The notes under the pieces: generated by a model
Told to the model about the DNA's origin: nothing
Databases searched by the model: none
The model's input: only the letters and a program-made list of their open reading frames with translations
Assembly: GCA_031546985.1 (NCBI GenBank)
Contig: JAVBJN010000010.1
Span: forward strand, 1-40,548
From: JAVBJN01 sp031546985
GTDB lineage: Bacteria > Bacteroidota > Bacteroidia > Chitinophagales > Chitinophagaceae
Direction: 5' to 3'
DNA length: 40,548 nt
Shown here: piece after piece, positions 8,001-16,703 of the stretch
Layout of the letters: each line of letters starts with the position of its first letter
Numbering within the stretch: the stretch's first letter is position 1
Made by a program: the position numbers and the translations under genes

Positions 8001-8045
8001 CCTCTCGCGAACAAACGTATAACGCAGTATCCTCATTTAGTTAAA

Positions 8046-8756
8046 ATGAAATTATCCATAATTATCCCGGCATATAACGAAGGTCCTACCATTCATCGTA
8101 TTCTCGATAAAGTTAAAGCCGTGCAACTAACTCAGCATATTGAAAAAGAAGTTATTATAGTTAACGATTGTTCGCGCGACAATACAGAAGAAGCCATTCT
8201 GGAGTATAAAAACAACAATCCCGACTTAGCTATTACCCATTACAAACATGAGATAAACCAGGGTAAAGGCGCTGCATTGCATACGGGAATAAAAATGGCC
8301 ACCGGTGACTGGGTAATAATCCAGGATGCTGATCTGGAGTATGATCCTAACGAATTCAATGTATTATTACAACCCTTACTGGATGGCTTTGCAGATGTAG
8401 TTTACGGCTCCCGCTTTATAGGTGGCAACCCACACCGCATTTTGTTTTTCTGGCATTCGATAGGCAATAAATGGCTTACCACATTGTCAAACATGCTCAC
8501 CAACCTGAATCTTACAGATATGGAAACCTGCTATAAAATGTTCCGCAGGGATATTATTCAGGGGCTCAAACTCAACGAAAAACGCTTTGGTTTTGAACCC
8601 GAAGTAACTGCCAAAATAGCCCGTGTAAAAGGTGTACGTATATACGAAGTAGGCATTTCCTACTATGGCCGCACCTATGAAGAGGGTAAAAAAATTGGCT
8701 GGAAAGATGGCTTCAGGGCCATTTACTGTATTCTGAAGTACAATTTATTTGCATAG
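8046..8756 (+). CDS. GT2 glycosyltransferase, polyprenyl-phosphate sugar synthase type
   Basis: This 236-residue GT-A enzyme resembles dolichyl-phosphate mannose/glucose synthases (DPM/DPG type). It shows SIIIPAYNEG at the N terminus, a VNDCSRDNT nucleotide-binding segment (about 39-47), NQGKGAALHTG (71-81), the metal-binding DAD at 94-96 in IQDADLEYDP, and YGSRFIGG followed by DMETCYKMFRR. No transmembrane tail is present, so it likely acts at the inner face of the cytoplasmic membrane and transfers a sugar from a nucleotide donor to undecaprenyl phosphate. The ATG at 8046 was chosen because the protein aligns with the family from MKLSIIIPAYNEG; an upstream TTG would add a non-conserved leader. 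It is divergent from the 778-aa GT-C-like protein, its likely partner. Confidence 0.88.
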   Translation: MKLSIIIPAYNEGPTIHRILDKVKAVQLTQHIEKEVIIVNDCSRDNTEEAILEYKNNNPDLAITHYKHEINQGKGAALHTGIKMATGDWVIIQDADLEYDPNEFNVLLQPLLDGFADVVYGSRFIGGNPHRILFFWHSIGNKWLTTLSNMLTNLNLTDMETCYKMFRRDIIQGLKLNEKRFGFEPEVTAKIARVKGVRIYEVGISYYGRTYEEGKKIGWKDGFRAIYCILKYNLFA

Positions 8757-8782
8757 CTTTTTTCTATTCATAAGAAAATCAT

Positions 8783-8826
8783 ACAAACAATAAAGGCACC
8801 TGATTGCAGGTGCCTTTATTGTTTGT
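8783..8826. terminator. Long perfect hairpin terminator
   Basis: A 20-bp perfect stem (8783-8802 with 8807-8826) surrounds the 4-nt loop ATTG. TTTTC follows on the plus strand. It separates the GT2 gene from the convergent T9SS remnant and can terminate transcription from the plus side, and probably from both. Confidence 0.85.
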
Positions 8827-8838
8827 TTTCTCTCTAAT

Positions 8839-9120
8839 CTATTTTATTAAGGAAATTTTTCGTGTTGATACATTCGTCCCGTCAAATATGGTAATAAAAT
8901 AAGTACCACTTGGCAATTCCGATAATTGAATCTCTTCTCTTTGTAATGATCCTACTTCTTTATTTATATATTGTTTTCCTTCTATTCCGGTAATTCTAAT
9001 GTTTTTAATATTACCATTTTTTATTGATACTGAAATCTTATCTACTGCAGGGTTAGGATAAACAATGATATCATCTTTTGAATCGGCAATAAGGATTGAT
9101 AAAGTCTGGAGCGTAACCAC
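8839..9120 (-). pseudogene. Orphan T9SS type A C-terminal sorting domain (gene remnant)
   Basis: The 93-residue reading frame is almost entirely a canonical T9SS sorting domain: DDIIVYPNPAVDKISV, IRITGIEGKQY, LSELPSGTYFITIFDG and a final STRKISLIK. The only available start is a GTG at 9120, and a TAG stop lies immediately upstream in frame. There is no signal peptide and no passenger domain, so it cannot be exported as it stands. I read it as the 3' end of a larger surface-protein gene that was deleted or rearranged. The region is AT-rich compared with lysS. The other reading frames in 9121-9275 show no recognisable passenger. An alternative is a sequencing or assembly deletion. Confidence 0.75.
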
Positions 9121-9280
9121 CTAGCGAAATGCCCTTGAATTAAATCGACTGTTTGTTGAAAGATTGGCACCCCCAAAACATTTGAAACCCAACTTAGCGG
9201 ATACGTTTTTTCTCTGTTCCCTAACAACAAGCATTACATAGTGAAATATTATCATGCATACTTATTCCATTCCTATTGCT

Positions 9281-9288
9281 TAATTTTG
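9281..9288 (+). promoter_or_regulatory. Possible -7 box (TAATTTTG) for lysS
   Basis: TAATTTTG fits TAnnTTTG and lies 44 bp before the lysS ATG at 9333. No clear -33 TTG was found at the usual spacing, so support is moderate. Confidence 0.4.
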
Positions 9289-9332
9289 CAGACATTTTCG
9301 GATTAGAAAATGTGTTGAAAAAAATATTTAAG

Positions 9333-10883
9333 ATGTCTGTATTACAACTTTCAGAACAGGAAATTGTACGTCGCGAGAAACTGGACGAACTCAGGAAAAT
9401 GGGCATAGATGCCTATCCTGCACCATTATATGAAGTGAACACGAGCAGTGTTGAGATAAAGTCGAACTATACAGAAGAGAAGAAGCCGGAGTTTGCCAAT
9501 GTATCGCTGGCGGGCCGTATTATGAGCGTGCGCGACATGGGTAAAGCCTGTTTTGCTGTGCTGCAGGATGGCGCCGGTCGTGTGCAGATCTATGTGCGCC
9601 GCGATGACATCTGCCCTGGCGAAGACAAAAGCCTGTACGATACCGTTTTCAAAAAATTGCTGGATATCGGTGATATCATTGGCGTAAAGGGATATGTTTT
9701 TACCACCAAAACCGGTGAGATCTCTGTACACGCTTCTGAAGTAACCCTGCTCACCAAAGCGCTGCGTCCGCTGCCTGTGGTAAAGCGCGATGATGAAGGT
9801 AATGTGTTTGATGAAGTAACCGACCCCGAGTTCCGTTACCGCCAGCGGTATGCCGACCTCATCATTAACCCGCAGGTGAAAGAGGTGTTTACCAAGCGCA
9901 CCCGTATGATGAACACCATCCGTGATTTTTACAACACCAAAGGATACCTGGAGGTAGATACCCCGGTATTGCAGAATATTCCTGGTGGTGCTGCGGCCCG
10001 TCCATTCCTCACCCACCACAATGCGCTGGACATTCCGATGTACCTGCGTATTGCCAACGAGCTGTACCTGAAACGCCTTATTGTAGGTGGTTTTGAGGGT
10101 GTGTATGAGTTTAGCCGCAACTTCCGCAACGAAGGGGTAGACCGTACGCACAACCCGGAGTTTACCGTAATGGAACTGTACGTAGCGTACAAAGATTACG
10201 AGTGGATGATGGATGTGACCGAAGAACTGTTTGAAAAAATTGCGATGGACCTGCATGGTACTACCAAAGTACAGGTGGGCGAAAATGTGATAGACTTTAA
10301 ACGTCCTTTCAAACGCATTACCATGTTTGATGCCATTAAGGAGCACACGGGTTTCGACATTAGCGAGATGAACGAAGACCAGATCCGCGAGGTATGCAAA
10401 CAACTGCATATTGAAACGGCTCCTTCTATGGGTAAAGGCAAACTGATTGATGAAATCTTTGGTGAAAAATGCGAAGGCACTTATATACAGCCTACCTTCA
10501 TTACCGATTACCCGGTAGAGATGAGCCCGCTGACCAAAAAACACCGCTCCAAAGCTGGGTTGGTAGAGCGTTTTGAGCTGATGGTAAACGGTAAAGAACT
10601 GGCTAATGCCTACACCGAGCTGAACGATCCTATTGACCAGCGTGAGCGTTTTGAAGAGCAAATGTCGCTGATGGAGCGTGGCGATGATGAAGCCATGTTC
10701 ATCGACCAGGACTTCCTGCGTGCACTGGAATACGGTATGCCGCCTACAGCAGGTATTGGTATTGGTATCGACCGTCTGGCTATGATCATGACCAACCAGC
10801 CTTCTATACAGGATGTACTGTTCTTCCCGCAACTGCGCCCCGAAAAGGTAAATGTTGCAGCAGAAACAACAGAACAACAATAA
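9333..10883 (+). CDS. lysS: Lysyl-tRNA synthetase, class II
   Basis: This 516-residue cytosolic enzyme charges tRNA-Lys with lysine. The N-terminal OB-fold anticodon-binding domain is seen at about 55-140 (VSLAGRIMSVRDMGKACFAVLQDG). The class II catalytic core follows: motif 1 around DFYNTKGYLEVDTPVL, motif 2 FRNEGVDRTHNPEFTVMELY, and motif 3 GIGIGIDRLAMIMTN near the C terminus. The ATG at 9333 (MSVLQLSEQEIVRREK) is the natural start; an upstream TTG would add 19 residues that do not look conserved. An intrinsic terminator follows at 10904, so it is monocistronic. It is flanked on both sides by membrane-protein/GT2 modules that are functionally unrelated. Confidence 0.97.
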   Translation: MSVLQLSEQEIVRREKLDELRKMGIDAYPAPLYEVNTSSVEIKSNYTEEKKPEFANVSLAGRIMSVRDMGKACFAVLQDGAGRVQIYVRRDDICPGEDKSLYDTVFKKLLDIGDIIGVKGYVFTTKTGEISVHASEVTLLTKALRPLPVVKRDDEGNVFDEVTDPEFRYRQRYADLIINPQVKEVFTKRTRMMNTIRDFYNTKGYLEVDTPVLQNIPGGAAARPFLTHHNALDIPMYLRIANELYLKRLIVGGFEGVYEFSRNFRNEGVDRTHNPEFTVMELYVAYKDYEWMMDVTEELFEKIAMDLHGTTKVQVGENVIDFKRPFKRITMFDAIKEHTGFDISEMNEDQIREVCKQLHIETAPSMGKGKLIDEIFGEKCEGTYIQPTFITDYPVEMSPLTKKHRSKAGLVERFELMVNGKELANAYTELNDPIDQRERFEEQMSLMERGDDEAMFIDQDFLRALEYGMPPTAGIGIGIDRLAMIMTNQPSIQDVLFFPQLRPEKVNVAAETTEQQ

Positions 10884-10903
10884 TCTGTTATACTATTTAT
10901 ACC

Positions 10904-10936
10904 AACGGCCGGTAATCCTTACGATTACCGGCCGTT
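10904..10936 (+). terminator. lysS intrinsic terminator
   Basis: AACGGCCGGTAATC pairs perfectly with GATTACCGGCCGTT around a 5-nt loop (CTTAC), followed by CTTTTTGA. The T-run is on the plus strand only, so it belongs to lysS. Confidence 0.9.
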
Positions 10937-11024
10937 CTTTTTGATCTCTGTTAAATTAACCTGGCAGGTTCGGAATATTTTTTATCGCGTTGTTCAGATC
11001 AGACATCATCAAATCAGACATCCG

Positions 11025-12869
11025 TTATGGCGTCCATTCATACAAGGCATATTCTGCCGTTTCTTTAACCAATGGTAATCCTTTAACAAAATCAGGGCCA
11101 GCCAGCACTACAGATTTGGCCGGTTCTTTATCGGGCATTCTGCGGTCTTTAAGGTTAGCATAATAGGTTTTCCAGAATATCACCAGCACTGGCTTGCCTG
11201 GCTGCATACGGGCTTTGAGATAATCGGCTTCGCCAATACCAGGTACAAAAAGACTACATAACGCTTTGGCTTCTATCACTGCAGACCTCGACATTTTAGA
11301 ACTCATCTGAGGCAAATGGCTCAGCAGGCTCATTTGGGTATTGAGCTTAAAAAAGGGCTCCTCCGGATCAATAGATACGGTATAATCTTCGGCGCCAATA
11401 TGATAGTAAGGCACAGGCAGAATAGCCTGGTAGCGACTGGTTTCCACATTTTGCAATAAATCTTTAGCCAGCTCCATATTCGCGGTATTGGTCACATCGT
11501 TTTCATGCCGTTCTCCATTCGAGGTCTTTACCAACGAGTACGTATCGGCCATTACAATACCAATTACCGGAACCAGTAACCAGCGCAATACTTTTACCGT
11601 TTTCCCGGTTCGGTACATCCGGTCTATCATTAACACTCCGGAGATATTGACCCACCAAAAAAAGACCCAGGCAAAGCGCCCCAGACAACGGAACTGTTCT
11701 ACCATGCGGGTTACTTTATGCAGGTAATATAACGGGTTAAGGATGTTTATGAACTTGTACTCATAATTAAAAAAATAATACTCTTCGCCCAGCGCCATCA
11801 TTAGCCCTACTACAGCAGTACAGGTAAAGAAAAGATAGAAATCTGAAAGACCGTTTTTGCGGAGATCGTGTGTTACATGCGCTGCCAGGTTGCGTTTAAA
11901 TATAAGTCTGATGGCTATTACCAAAAGCAATAAAAACAGCACCCCGCCCCCCATGTAGATATAAGATTCGTGCATTATCTCCCTGGCATAGGCAAAAGGA
12001 AACTTCACCTTCATGTAACCAGGTGTGGTAAACATACCGGAGAAATTAAGCTTCCAATGCTCCCAGTCATACCCCTCGGCATGCGTAAGACGTAAATGCC
12101 GCTTAGCATCTAACAAGCGAATGGTAAAAAAGGTAGCCACTCCCGCTATAGCAGATGATATAAGCAGCCCAATAGCTCCTGCAGATAATTGTCTCGTTCT
12201 CCAGAAATGAATGGCCAACCAGCTTGCGCCAATCCCTACCGGAACCATAACCAACAAAGGCAGGTAGTAAATATGTAAGAAAGGCGCGAGGTACAATAAA
12301 ACGGTAAGGCCAAGCAATCCTTTTATGTCTAAACTATTGCCAGCTATTACTTTTCGGTAATAATTGAGGCATAACAACAACACCAATGGTATCAGGAAAC
12401 TAAAACTGAGATTAAAATGTCCGAGAGATAACCGGTTGAACTGCGGGGACAGCCAAGGTAGTGTAATGGCAAATAGCATGCTCAAAGCCGGACTCACATT
12501 TAACTTGCGGAACAACCTATGCAGCACCAGCGAAGCTACCAATATACCCACAAGACACCAGCCATTGAACCATTGCAGGTCGTAGTTGGCCAACTGTGGA
12601 AACAGCTTAACGCAAAACCGGGTAAAAACCGCAAGCAATGGTGTATTATCTGTAAAAAAAATAAAGTCGCCAAACGGGTAGTTCATTTGTGTATACATCA
12701 ATCCATCCTGGGGCTGGATAACGTAGGCATGAAAAGTCAGATAGTTTTTATACCCGTCGTATTCGTTTTGAAAGAGATAATTGCTGAAGTTGGAAAAAAA
12801 CTGATTGAATCCAACCAGCATGAGCAAGCTCTGCACCAGCAGGACGATCAACGCACCTTTTTTTTTCAT
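11025..12869 (-). CDS. Polytopic membrane protein, GT-C-like (614 aa)
   Basis: This is a paralogue of the 778-aa protein at 5527-7863. Shared blocks, in order, are D38 in EYDGYKNY, MNYPFG (62-67), FTDNTPLL (72-79), PQFNRLSLGHFNLSF (142-156), LHIYY (198-202), ESYIYMGG (301-308) and QFRCLGRF (392-399). Later comes a soluble stretch with YQAILPVPYYHIGAE, matched by YQCIIVLPYFHNGSE in the paralogue. About ten membrane segments lie between residues 5 and 450. The layout suggests a lipid-linked sugar transferase of GT-C type, with D38 as a candidate catalytic acid, but this is inference. Its ATG overlaps the stop of the upstream GT2 gene by 4 bp (ATGA), which implies translational coupling. It lacks the C-terminal beta-rich extension of the paralogue. 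Confidence 0.75.
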   Translation of the reverse strand: MKKKGALIVLLVQSLLMLVGFNQFFSNFSNYLFQNEYDGYKNYLTFHAYVIQPQDGLMYTQMNYPFGDFIFFTDNTPLLAVFTRFCVKLFPQLANYDLQWFNGWCLVGILVASLVLHRLFRKLNVSPALSMLFAITLPWLSPQFNRLSLGHFNLSFSFLIPLVLLLCLNYYRKVIAGNSLDIKGLLGLTVLLYLAPFLHIYYLPLLVMVPVGIGASWLAIHFWRTRQLSAGAIGLLISSAIAGVATFFTIRLLDAKRHLRLTHAEGYDWEHWKLNFSGMFTTPGYMKVKFPFAYAREIMHESYIYMGGGVLFLLLLVIAIRLIFKRNLAAHVTHDLRKNGLSDFYLFFTCTAVVGLMMALGEEYYFFNYEYKFINILNPLYYLHKVTRMVEQFRCLGRFAWVFFWWVNISGVLMIDRMYRTGKTVKVLRWLLVPVIGIVMADTYSLVKTSNGERHENDVTNTANMELAKDLLQNVETSRYQAILPVPYYHIGAEDYTVSIDPEEPFFKLNTQMSLLSHLPQMSSKMSRSAVIEAKALCSLFVPGIGEADYLKARMQPGKPVLVIFWKTYYANLKDRRMPDKEPAKSVVLAGPDFVKGLPLVKETAEYALYEWTP

Positions 12870-13591
12870 GACTGTGATTTACGTTGAAAGAAAATCCGGA
12901 AAAAATTCTTAACCTCTGGCCATAGAATGGATACCGGCATTTTTGAAAATATGATACCAGGCCTGAGCTGTACCTCTGCCGATTGTAACCGGATGGTTTT
13001 GTTTTTACTGGCCTGGTAAATAAACTCCAGATCGAACAGGTACCGGTCTATAGTAGTATGCAAAAACAAAGTCCTGCCATTGTCATTCATACCTTTCATA
13101 CCACATTGGGTATCTACATGCTTTAACCCCAGAAAAGTCTTTACCAGGAATTTCAAAAACCGGGAAATCACTTTTCGCAACCAGGGCGTTTGCGCATAAT
13201 AGCTTTCGTCGCGCATACCTGCAAGCACATCCATTTCTCCTGTGAGCAATTTTTGCATAAACAACGCGGTACTTTGCCGTGTAAAAGGGAAATCAATATC
13301 GGTATACATGCAGCATGGCGCAGAAGAGTGTTTTACACCCTGGCGTAGGGCATACCCTTTGCCCCTGTTGGTTTCATACGATACATAATCGAACCGCTGC
13401 AATGATTGCCGCAGATGATCAAGCTCCGTTGCGGTTATACCCTTTGAAGATCCGTCGTTAACCAATACCAGGTTAATGGCAACACCAGGAAACACTGTTT
13501 CGAGGTAACGAATGTTGTCCACGATATTTTCGCTCCAGCCGGCAGGTGGATTATAGCAGGGTAAAACAATATCCACAAATTGGCTGTACAT
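12866..13591 (-). CDS. GT2 glycosyltransferase, polyprenyl-phosphate type
   Basis: This 241-residue GT-A enzyme starts DIVLPCYNPPAGW. It shows NDGS at 45-48, the DPM-like NRGKGYALRQG block at 75-85, a DID metal site at 98-100 (YTDIDFPF), and DTQCGMKGM near residue 160, where DPM-type enzymes have a comparable Cys/Gly/Lys element. No transmembrane tail is seen. By family it transfers a sugar from a nucleotide donor to a polyprenyl phosphate at the inner membrane. The 4-bp overlap with the 614-aa GT-C-like gene strongly suggests that the two act in sequence: donor synthesis, then transfer outside. It is clearly diverged from the GT2 at 8046, so the two modules probably use different sugars. Confidence 0.85.
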   Translation of the reverse strand: MYSQFVDIVLPCYNPPAGWSENIVDNIRYLETVFPGVAINLVLVNDGSSKGITATELDHLRQSLQRFDYVSYETNRGKGYALRQGVKHSSAPCCMYTDIDFPFTRQSTALFMQKLLTGEMDVLAGMRDESYYAQTPWLRKVISRFLKFLVKTFLGLKHVDTQCGMKGMNDNGRTLFLHTTIDRYLFDLEFIYQASKNKTIRLQSAEVQLRPGIIFSKMPVSILWPEVKNFFRIFFQRKSQS

Positions 13592-13664
13592 CTGTGTTAA
13601 TAGGGATTGACTAACAAATAAACGAAAAAAAGCAGCGTTTATTTACTGCTAATTTACTATACCC

Positions 13665-13696
13665 AAAAAAGAAGCCTCCCGTTTCCGGAAGGCTTC
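13665..13696 (-). terminator. M16 peptidase terminator
   Basis: On the minus strand GAAGCCTTCCG and CGGGAGGCTTC pair with one mismatch around a GAAA loop, followed by TTTTTTGGG. It lies 23 bp after the peptidase stop. Confidence 0.8.
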
Positions 13697-13718
13697 GTCT
13701 ATTTCAGAAAAGAACTAT

Positions 13719-16634
13719 TTATTTTTTCTTTTTCTTCTTGGCAGGCGCTTCTTCTACAGGAGGAGCAGGAGCAACCTCTGCTTGTACAGGAGCTTGTTTT
13801 ACTACTACAGGCGTGCCGTCAGTAGCCAGTTCTACGATTTCATAACCCGATTTCTGCAAGCCCGGAGTTACCAGGTCTTTATCGCCTACGATCAGGATAT
13901 TGAATTTTTCGGTAGTCAGGTACTTCTTGGCCAGGGCATCAATTTCTTCCTTACTAATGTTGTTCAGGATTTTGTTTTGCTGGTCTGTAAAGTCTGCAGG
14001 CAGGTTGTAAGTGAGGATGCGGCCAATGAAACCTGCTTTCTGGAAACCGGTTTCGTATTTCAGCGCTTCGCTCTGGCCCATTGAGTTTTTCATAAACGAC
14101 AACTCTTCGGGGGTAATACCATCTGCACGGTATTCGTTGATCTCTTTCATCACTTCGGAGAGTGCGCTATCGGTAACATTGGCTTTAATACCTGCACTAA
14201 ATGCAAAGGTACCAGTGTACTGATCGGCGCTAAAACCGCTGCGTGCACCGTAAGTCCAACCTTTGTCTTCACGCAGGTTCAGGTTCAAACGGCTGTTGAA
14301 AGCACCACCCAGGGTGTAGTTCATCAAACCTGCACGGTAGTATTCGCCGGTAGCATCATAAGTGAGGTTGGTAGGATAGCCTACGCGGAATTCGCTTTGT
14401 GCTGCACGTGGAATATTTACAATGTAGATCTTCGTTTTCTCTGGCTGAATACCTTCTACTTTAGCAGGCAGGCTCACATTGTTGCGGCTCAGCTTATCGA
14501 GGAAGGTCAGTTTAGACATTACGTCGTTTTCTTTTACTTCACCTACAATCACCAGCTCAGCGCCAGTGCTGTTCATAAAGTTTTTGTAATACTCCTGGAT
14601 GTCTTGCAGAGAAATCTGCTGCACGGTAGTTTCGGTACCAGACATTGAAATACCCAGGATGTTATCGCCAAAGGTCAGCTTGCTGTTAACCTCACTGGCA
14701 ATATTAGCCGGACGGGTTTTGCTGTTGCGGATGCCTTCCAGGGTTTGTTTCTGGTTGCGCTCAAAAGCATCTTCGGTGAAGTTAGGACGCAGGATACGCT
14801 CTTCCAGCAGGGCCAGGGTTTTATCCAGGTTTTTGCTCAGGGAGCGAACCTGTACACCTACGGCATCTTTACCGGCATAAAATTCGATAGAGCTACCCAA
14901 TTTTTCCAGCTCGTTGCTCATCGCTTCGGCGCTGAAATTTTTAGTATCCTCGTTCATCATATCGGAGAACAGGTTGGCCAAACCGGCTTTGTCCTTGCTC
15001 TCTGTCAGGTGACCACCTTTGAAACTCAGGGTGAGTACCACGGTAGGGATCTCGTTGGCATAAGAACCAATTGCTTTTACACCATTGGCCAGATCTTTGC
15101 GCCAGAATGCAGGCACTTTAATTACGGGGTTAGGTCCGGCTGCAGGCATTTTGCTGCGGTCGAAATTATCTTTCGCTTTGTTGTATTTCAAACCAGTGTA
15201 ACCGTAGTCAGGCGCTTTGTAACCTACGCTGTCTACTTTAAAATTGTCGGCACCGGCGATCAGGCTTTCCTGTCCTTTAGGCAATACGCTGAGGATAACG
15301 GCATGCTTGCCTTTGATATACTGGTTGTAAGCTGCTACCACTTCTGTTTTGTTTACAGAAGTATATTTTTTGAGCTCTTCGCCAATACGGTTGGCATTGC
15401 CGGTAAAGGTCTGGAACGCAGCCAGCTGAGATACTTTACCATTTACACTTTCCAGGCCATTGATGGTTTGCGCCTCGGCAGAAGCACGGAAACGGATCAG
15501 ATCATCTTCGGTTACACCACGGGTTTCAAACTCCGCAAATGCAGCACGCACTTCTTTTTCCAGATCGGCCAGGTTACCTTTGCCAGGGTAAGGCAGGGCT
15601 GTAATGGTAAACTCACCAGACAGTTCGGTAGAGGAGTTGTACACATTTACCTGCAGCGCTTTCTGGGTTTTTACCAAGCGCTGGTACAGGATACTGTTTT
15701 TACCACCACCCAGAATTTCGGCCAGGCAGTCGAGGGCAGCCTCGTCTTTGCTGAAACTTGCTGAAGTGGGGAATACCATACGCAGCATGGGGATTTTTGC
15801 GTAATTGTCGGTATAGGATACATAACGGTCTTTGTCCAGAACAGGCACCATTTTAGGCATGTTCTTTACTTCGGGACCTTTAGGAATAGAACCAAAATAT
15901 TTGTCTACCCACTGCAGGGCTTGTTTAGGGTTCACATCACCACCAATGGTAAGGGTAGCATTGTTAGGACCGTACCAGCGCAGGAAGAAGTTTTTAAGAT
16001 CGTTTACGTTTACACGGTTCAGGTCTTCTACATAACCAATGGTGAGCCAGCTGTAAGGGTGGCCATAAGGGTACAATGCAGTAGAAGCATACTCTGAAGC
16101 CAGACCGTAAGGTACGTTGTCGTAACGCTGACCTCTTTCGTTTTTAACAGTAGCGCGCTGTACTTCAAATTTCTTTTGGGTAACGGCATCTACCAGGAAG
16201 CCCATACGATCGGCTTCCATCCACAGCATTTTTTCGAGCTGGTTGCTGGGCACTGTTTCGAAATAGTTGGTACGATCGCGGTTGGTTGTACCATTAAGCG
16301 TACCACCTGCTTCGGTAATAATTTTAAAGTGTTGCTCATCGGCCACGTTATCAGAACCCTGGAACATCATGTGCTCGAAGAAGTGCGCAAAACCGGATTT
16401 TCCGATCTCTTCACGGGCAGAACCTACGTGGTAGGTAACATCGGTATGTACAATCGGATCGGAGTGATCTTCATGAATAATAACAGTAAGGCCGTTAGGC
16501 ATCACATATTTTTCGTAGGGGATAACTACTTCGTTGCCTTTCTTGGTTACTTTTTCTACCAGTTTAGGCTGGGTAAAGCCGGTAAATCCAATACAGGATA
16601 AAGCCAGCAGCAGGGGTAGTTGCTTTTTGATCAT
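13719..16634 (-). CDS. M16 family zinc metallopeptidase, two-domain
   Basis: This 971-residue exported peptidase has a signal peptide at 1-22 (LLLALSCIGFTGFTQ). The N-terminal half holds the inverted zinc motif HFFEH: H84, E87 as catalytic base, H88, with E166 in VKNERGQRYDN as the third ligand. The second half repeats the fold (GGHLTESKDKAGLANLFSDMM at about 545) but lacks HxxEH, so it is the usual inactive partner. It keeps the Arg/Tyr-type substrate-anchoring region NLREDKGWTYGARSGF. A Pro/Ala/Glu linker and six terminal lysines form an unusual tail. Such pitrilysin-like enzymes degrade small peptides inside a closed chamber, here in the periplasm. The gene is followed by its own terminator. 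Confidence 0.93.
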   Translation of the reverse strand: MIKKQLPLLLALSCIGFTGFTQPKLVEKVTKKGNEVVIPYEKYVMPNGLTVIIHEDHSDPIVHTDVTYHVGSAREEIGKSGFAHFFEHMMFQGSDNVADEQHFKIITEAGGTLNGTTNRDRTNYFETVPSNQLEKMLWMEADRMGFLVDAVTQKKFEVQRATVKNERGQRYDNVPYGLASEYASTALYPYGHPYSWLTIGYVEDLNRVNVNDLKNFFLRWYGPNNATLTIGGDVNPKQALQWVDKYFGSIPKGPEVKNMPKMVPVLDKDRYVSYTDNYAKIPMLRMVFPTSASFSKDEAALDCLAEILGGGKNSILYQRLVKTQKALQVNVYNSSTELSGEFTITALPYPGKGNLADLEKEVRAAFAEFETRGVTEDDLIRFRASAEAQTINGLESVNGKVSQLAAFQTFTGNANRIGEELKKYTSVNKTEVVAAYNQYIKGKHAVILSVLPKGQESLIAGADNFKVDSVGYKAPDYGYTGLKYNKAKDNFDRSKMPAAGPNPVIKVPAFWRKDLANGVKAIGSYANEIPTVVLTLSFKGGHLTESKDKAGLANLFSDMMNEDTKNFSAEAMSNELEKLGSSIEFYAGKDAVGVQVRSLSKNLDKTLALLEERILRPNFTEDAFERNQKQTLEGIRNSKTRPANIASEVNSKLTFGDNILGISMSGTETTVQQISLQDIQEYYKNFMNSTGAELVIVGEVKENDVMSKLTFLDKLSRNNVSLPAKVEGIQPEKTKIYIVNIPRAAQSEFRVGYPTNLTYDATGEYYRAGLMNYTLGGAFNSRLNLNLREDKGWTYGARSGFSADQYTGTFAFSAGIKANVTDSALSEVMKEINEYRADGITPEELSFMKNSMGQSEALKYETGFQKAGFIGRILTYNLPADFTDQQNKILNNISKEEIDALAKKYLTTEKFNILIVGDKDLVTPGLQKSGYEIVELATDGTPVVVKQAPVQAEVAPAPPVEEAPAKKKKKK

Positions 16635-16703
16635 TATTTAATTTTTGCGTTTACAAATTACAAAGTGTACGGCATACTATTACCATACGTTTCCATAGAA
16701 CTA

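Noticed and set aside
9042..9230. 62-aa minus-strand frame upstream of the T9SS remnant
   Set aside because: It is in a different frame from the sorting domain, has no recognisable passenger sequence and overlaps the remnant.
9426..10880. 484-aa open frame antisense to nearly all of lysS
   Set aside because: It lies entirely opposite a clear lysyl-tRNA synthetase, its translation has no domain or sensible composition, and such shadows arise from codon bias of the sense gene.
14745..15764. 339-aa plus-strand open frame antisense to the M16 peptidase
   Set aside because: It is opposite the conserved second half of the peptidase and has no family features.
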